DNA of 64,000 nucleotides from Dillenia suffruticosa (Eukaryota > Streptophyta > Magnoliopsida > Dilleniales > Dilleniaceae): contig JAVTVX010000016.1 in assembly GCA_033439265.1 (NCBI GenBank), forward strand, positions 17,902,701-17,966,700, in the 5' to 3' direction. Shown in pieces: positions 60,274 to 64,000 of this stretch (position 1 is its first letter; each line of letters begins with the position of its first letter). The position numbers and the translations under genes are program-made. The notes under the pieces were generated by a model. The model searched no databases. It was not told the origin of the DNA and saw only the letters and a list, made by a program, of their open reading frames with translations.

Positions 60274-63200
60274 TTTTCTAACCCCCTAAAAATAAGTTTC
60301 ATTATCGAAACTGAAAGAAGGCTAAACAGCAAACAACTGGAGGTGCTGTCTCCTCATAGTCTCCTCAGGCTCCCAAGTCTCCTCCTCGACCTGATCACTC
60401 CTCTACAAAACTCTGACCAATGTGACTTCCTTGCTCCGCAGGTTTCTGACCTACCGATCTAGAATAGCTACGGACTGAACTGGAAGACTAAGGTTCTCTC
60501 GTAACTCAATAGGTGGAGGCTCAAGTACATGAGAAGGATCGGCCAAGTACTTCCTGAGTACTGAGACATGGAAAATATCATGAATACAAGAAAGTTCATC
60601 CGGCAGCTCTAACCTGTATGCCACACTCCCAACCCTCTCAAGGATACGGACGGACCCAATACATCTGGGGCTCAACTTGCTCCGTTGTCTGAACCGTATA
60701 ACTCCTTTCTAAAGAGATATCTTCAAGAAAACCATATCTCCCGTGGCAAACTCAAGAGATCACCGCCTACGATCGGCATATGCCTTTTGTCTGTCCTGGA
60801 CGGCTTTCATCCGCTCACGGATGACCTTAACTTTATCCTTTGTTTGCTCAATCAACTCAGCACTACTGAGACGTCGCTCTTTAACATCATCTCAGCATAT
60901 CGGGGTGCGACACTTCCTGCCATACAGTTCCTCATACCGGGGTATCCCTATACTGGTCTGATAGCTTTTATTATATGCGAATTTGACCAGTGGAAGGTGT
61001 CGATCCCAACTACCCCAGAAATCCATCACACATGCCCTCAGCATTCCTCAAGGGTCTGAATGGTCCTCTCTGACTGACCATCTGTCTGCTGGTGATAGGC
61101 TGTACTAAAATTCAGCCTTGACCCATTGCCTCCTGCAACTTGGGCCAAAATCTGGAAGTGAATCTCATGTCACTGTCTGATACTATCGACACAGGAACAC
61201 CATGCAGTCGGACTATCGTATCAATGTAAAGATGTGTCAAGGTCTCCAAAAGATAGTCGTTGCGAATAGGAAGAAAATGCGTGGACTTGGTGAGTCGATT
61301 TACAATCACCCAAATAGTATCATGCCGTGATAAAGTCCATGATAGTCCTGTCACAAAATCCATAGTAATGTGATCCCACTTCCACTCAGGGTTGGGTAAG
61401 GGCTGTAATGTACCAGCCGGCCGCTGATACTCGGCCTTTATCTGCTGGCAAACTAAACATCTAGCCACAAAATCCGTGATTTTCCGTTTCATGCCAGGCC
61501 ACCAATAACTATCCCGAATGGTTCAATACATTTTGGTACCACCCGGATGCAATGCATAAACGGAGGAGTGCGCCTCCTCGAGTATGGCTTTGCGGAGATC
61601 GCTGTTGGCGAGAATGCAAACCCGTTCTCTGTATATAACTAGTCCGTCATCACGGAGTTGGAAGTCTCCACTCTCGACTCTGCTGATCTTCTCAAGAATA
61701 CTCTGGAGCTCCTCATCTGACCCCTGAAGCTCTTTAATACGATCAAGCAGAGTCGGTCTCACCTCAAATTGAGCTAATAGTGCTCCTTAATCATCACTAG
61801 TCAAACTAATCCCGAGTGTACGGAGTCCCATCAAGCAAGAGAGGTAAGCACTCTCTGTCATAGTAGAGGGAGAAGAGGAGGATGATGACTTTCGGCTCAA
61901 TGCATCTGCCACCATATTTGCTTTTCCTGGATGGTAATCAATGATAAGGTCGTAGTCTTTCAATAACTTCAACCATCTCCTTTGTCAGAGGTTCAACTCC
62001 CACTGGGTGAACAAGTATTTTAGGCTTTTGTGATCCGTGAATACCCTACAAGTCACCCCATAAAGATAATGCCGCTATATCTTCAATGCGAAAACTATGG
62101 CTGCCAACTCTAAATCATGTGTTGGGTAGTTAACCTGGTGTTTGTTCAGCTGTCGCGAGGCATATGCAATAACCCGACCATCCTGCATCAGAACACAACC
62201 CAATCCCTATCGGCTAGTATCACTGTATACTATATATTCCCGTCTCCTAGTGGGAATGGCTAAAATAAGAGCGGATGTCAACCGTTGTTTGAGCTCTTGG
62301 AAACTCGCCTCACAACGGTCATCCCAAACAAACTTGACCCCCTTCTGGGTCAATCTCGACAACGGAGCAGCTATCCGGGAGAATCCCTCTACAAATCTGC
62401 GATAATACCCGGTCAAACCAAGAAAACTACGAATCTCGGTAACTATTTGTGGCTGCTCCCATTTAACTATAGCCTTAACCTTCTGCAGATCAACATAAAT
62501 ATCCTTCATGGAGACAATGTACCCCAAGAATCCAATGTCTCAGCCAAAACTCACATTTCGAGAATTTGGCATATAGTTGCTTCTCACAGAGTGTCTGCAA
62601 TACCATCCGAAGGTACTGAACATGATCTTCATCACTCCGTGAATATACCCAAAATATCATCGATGAATACGATGACGAACCGATCCAAGTAGTCGTGGAA
62701 AACTCGGTTCATTAGATCCATAAAAGCAGTTAGGGCATTAGTCAGCCCAAATGGCATGACTAGAAACTCGTAATGGCCATATCGGGTGTGAAAAGCTATC
62801 TTGGGTATATTTTCGGCCTGAATTCTCAATTGATGATAACCCGAACGGAGATCAATCTTAGAGAAAACCGTAGTTCCCTGCAGCTGATCAAACAAATCAT
62901 CTATACGTGGCAGAAGATATTTGTTTTTGATGGTGGCTTTGTTCAATTGCCTGTAGTCACTCGTCTCTTGCCCCGGAATACTAACGGTGGCTATCTGGAC
63001 CTCCGAAACTCAACATTTTTCGTGAAACAATCCACGGAAGCCTGGTGTAAACTCAGTCAATCCATCCCTCGGATGACATCAAAATCTGTGATAGGGAGGG
63101 GAATCAGATTTGCCTCTAATATCGCCTCCCCAATACCGACCTCACAACCCCTATAAACTGTATCTCGAATGATATGTTTGTCAAGAGAAGTGACTACCAT

Positions 63201-63330
63201 AATCTTCTCATCAAGTGGCGAAAGAAGTTTATCAGAATGGCGAGCGAACGTGTCTATCACATATGAAAAATTTGACCTGGTATCTATAAGAATACGGGCG
63301 TCGAGACCAAATATCCGCATGGTACCTAAA
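60274..63330 (-). pseudogene. Pol remnant of the second chromovirus
   Basis: Plus-strand order: chromodomain end (about 60330-60480); integrase C-terminal part (60451-60675, HDIFHVSVLRKYL); integrase core (61112-61492, with [14 protein letters not shown] and ITMDFVTGL); RNase H end (61787-61972, [17 protein letters not shown]); RT (62207-62946, [21 protein letters not shown] and FIDDI); and protease (63057-63353). Collinear with a normal chromovirus; fossil. Confidence 0.92.
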
Positions 63331-64000
63331 GATAGGAAAAAGATTAAATACATTTAAAATACGAAGAAAAGTAGACATATTCATATATATATCAAACTAG
63401 TTAAGTTTCTAAAGTTTTAACTAGTCAAAATTGTACATCGACGTCATGACATACAAGAAGCTCATACAGAAAATACAACAAAAATACTATACTAAGGGAT
63501 CTGCGGGAGGATTACCCATAATAATATTAGGGTTTGCCTGTGCGTCCTCCTACATCATAGTAAACACATGAGCTTGGGCCCTAGGCTGCTATCGCAACGA
63601 TCCTAACACTGTATTACTCCCGACTACAGTCCGAGGAGCTGTAAGAGCTGAGTGCACAGGTGCCACCTGCTGGCCTGTGTCAGAAGTACCAGTACGACTC
63701 TGCAAAGTCGATCCTCCTCGACCTAAATCTGGACAAACACTCCTAACGTGACTTTGCTTCCTACACCAGAAGCAAGTAACTGGTGCTCTACATGCCCCAA
63801 AGGCATGGTGATTGCTGCATCTACGGCAGAAAGATTGTCTCTATGTAGTAGGCTGTGTAGGCTATATAGAGACACTAGGGGCTGGTGCCCCAAAACCCTG
63901 TGGTTGAGGTCTCTGTCCTGGTCCTGTTGGTCTGAAGCTAAAAGAACCTCCGGGATATCCAAAACCTCTACCCCTCTTCGAAGACTATCTACCCTGTGAT
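63331..64000 (-). pseudogene. Gag remnant of the second chromovirus (cut by the window edge)
   Basis: A CCHC-type zinc-knuckle region lies at about 63730-63790 (complement). The rest of gag continues beyond 64000. Confidence 0.7.

Larger units (their letters stand above)
57312..64000 (-). mobile_element. Second long-LTR Ty3/gypsy chromovirus, running off the right edge
   Basis: A 3' LTR of about 3 kb (57312-60273) is followed by chromodomain, integrase, RNase H, RT, protease and gag remnants on the minus strand up to the window edge. A polypurine tract (TTTTTAGGGGGTTAG on the minus strand, about 60274-60292) adjoins the LTR. Layout and motifs are like those of the first chromovirus (Tekay/Del-like), but it is a separate copy. 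Decayed by a number of breaks. Its 5' LTR lies outside. Confidence 0.88.

Overview
The window is nuclear DNA of a flowering plant, most likely a eudicot. It is AT-rich, full of Ty3/gypsy and Ty1/copia relics and short SINEs, and its one convincing host protein gene has plant intron structure and belongs to a plant transporter family. Nothing in the sequence lets me name the species.

The host gene is a five-exon cationic amino acid transporter of the CAT6/CAT7 type on the minus strand (35639-38897). All its splice junctions join in frame to give 586 residues. A duplicated piece of the same gene (end of exon 5 plus adjoining intron 4) lies about 35 kb away at the left edge (1-760) and is decayed.

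From left to right: the CAT fragment; a 5'-truncated L1-type LINE (about 1570-3595); a long-LTR chromodomain-bearing gypsy element (about 3945-13282); a solo LTR with a 5-bp target duplication (13568-15016); a copia LTR, leader and gag relic (about 15310-18350); a gene-poor stretch with SINEs; a 3.3-kb tandem array of 16 tRNA-Gly(CCC)-derived units (21544-24846); a SINE; a Tat-like gypsy relic carrying 60-bp tandem repeats (25755-31897); several SINEs; the CAT gene with its promoter and two upstream G-boxes; AT-rich DNA with more SINEs; a copia element with both LTRs (44666-50160); AT-rich DNA; a copia gag relic interrupted by a SINE and ending in a long GA microsatellite; and a gypsy fragment (55990-57310) cut by a second long-LTR chromodomain gypsy element that runs off the right edge.

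The most unusual structure is the tRNA-Gly array. Each roughly 233-bp unit carries a recognisable tRNA-Gly gene body, a CAA just upstream and a T-run just downstream. All 16 bodies are decayed, many at CpG-like sites. The SINEs are also notable: at least seven have readable direct repeats at their ends, which gives exact insertion boundaries. All coordinates and similarities were judged by eye; no alignment or search was run.
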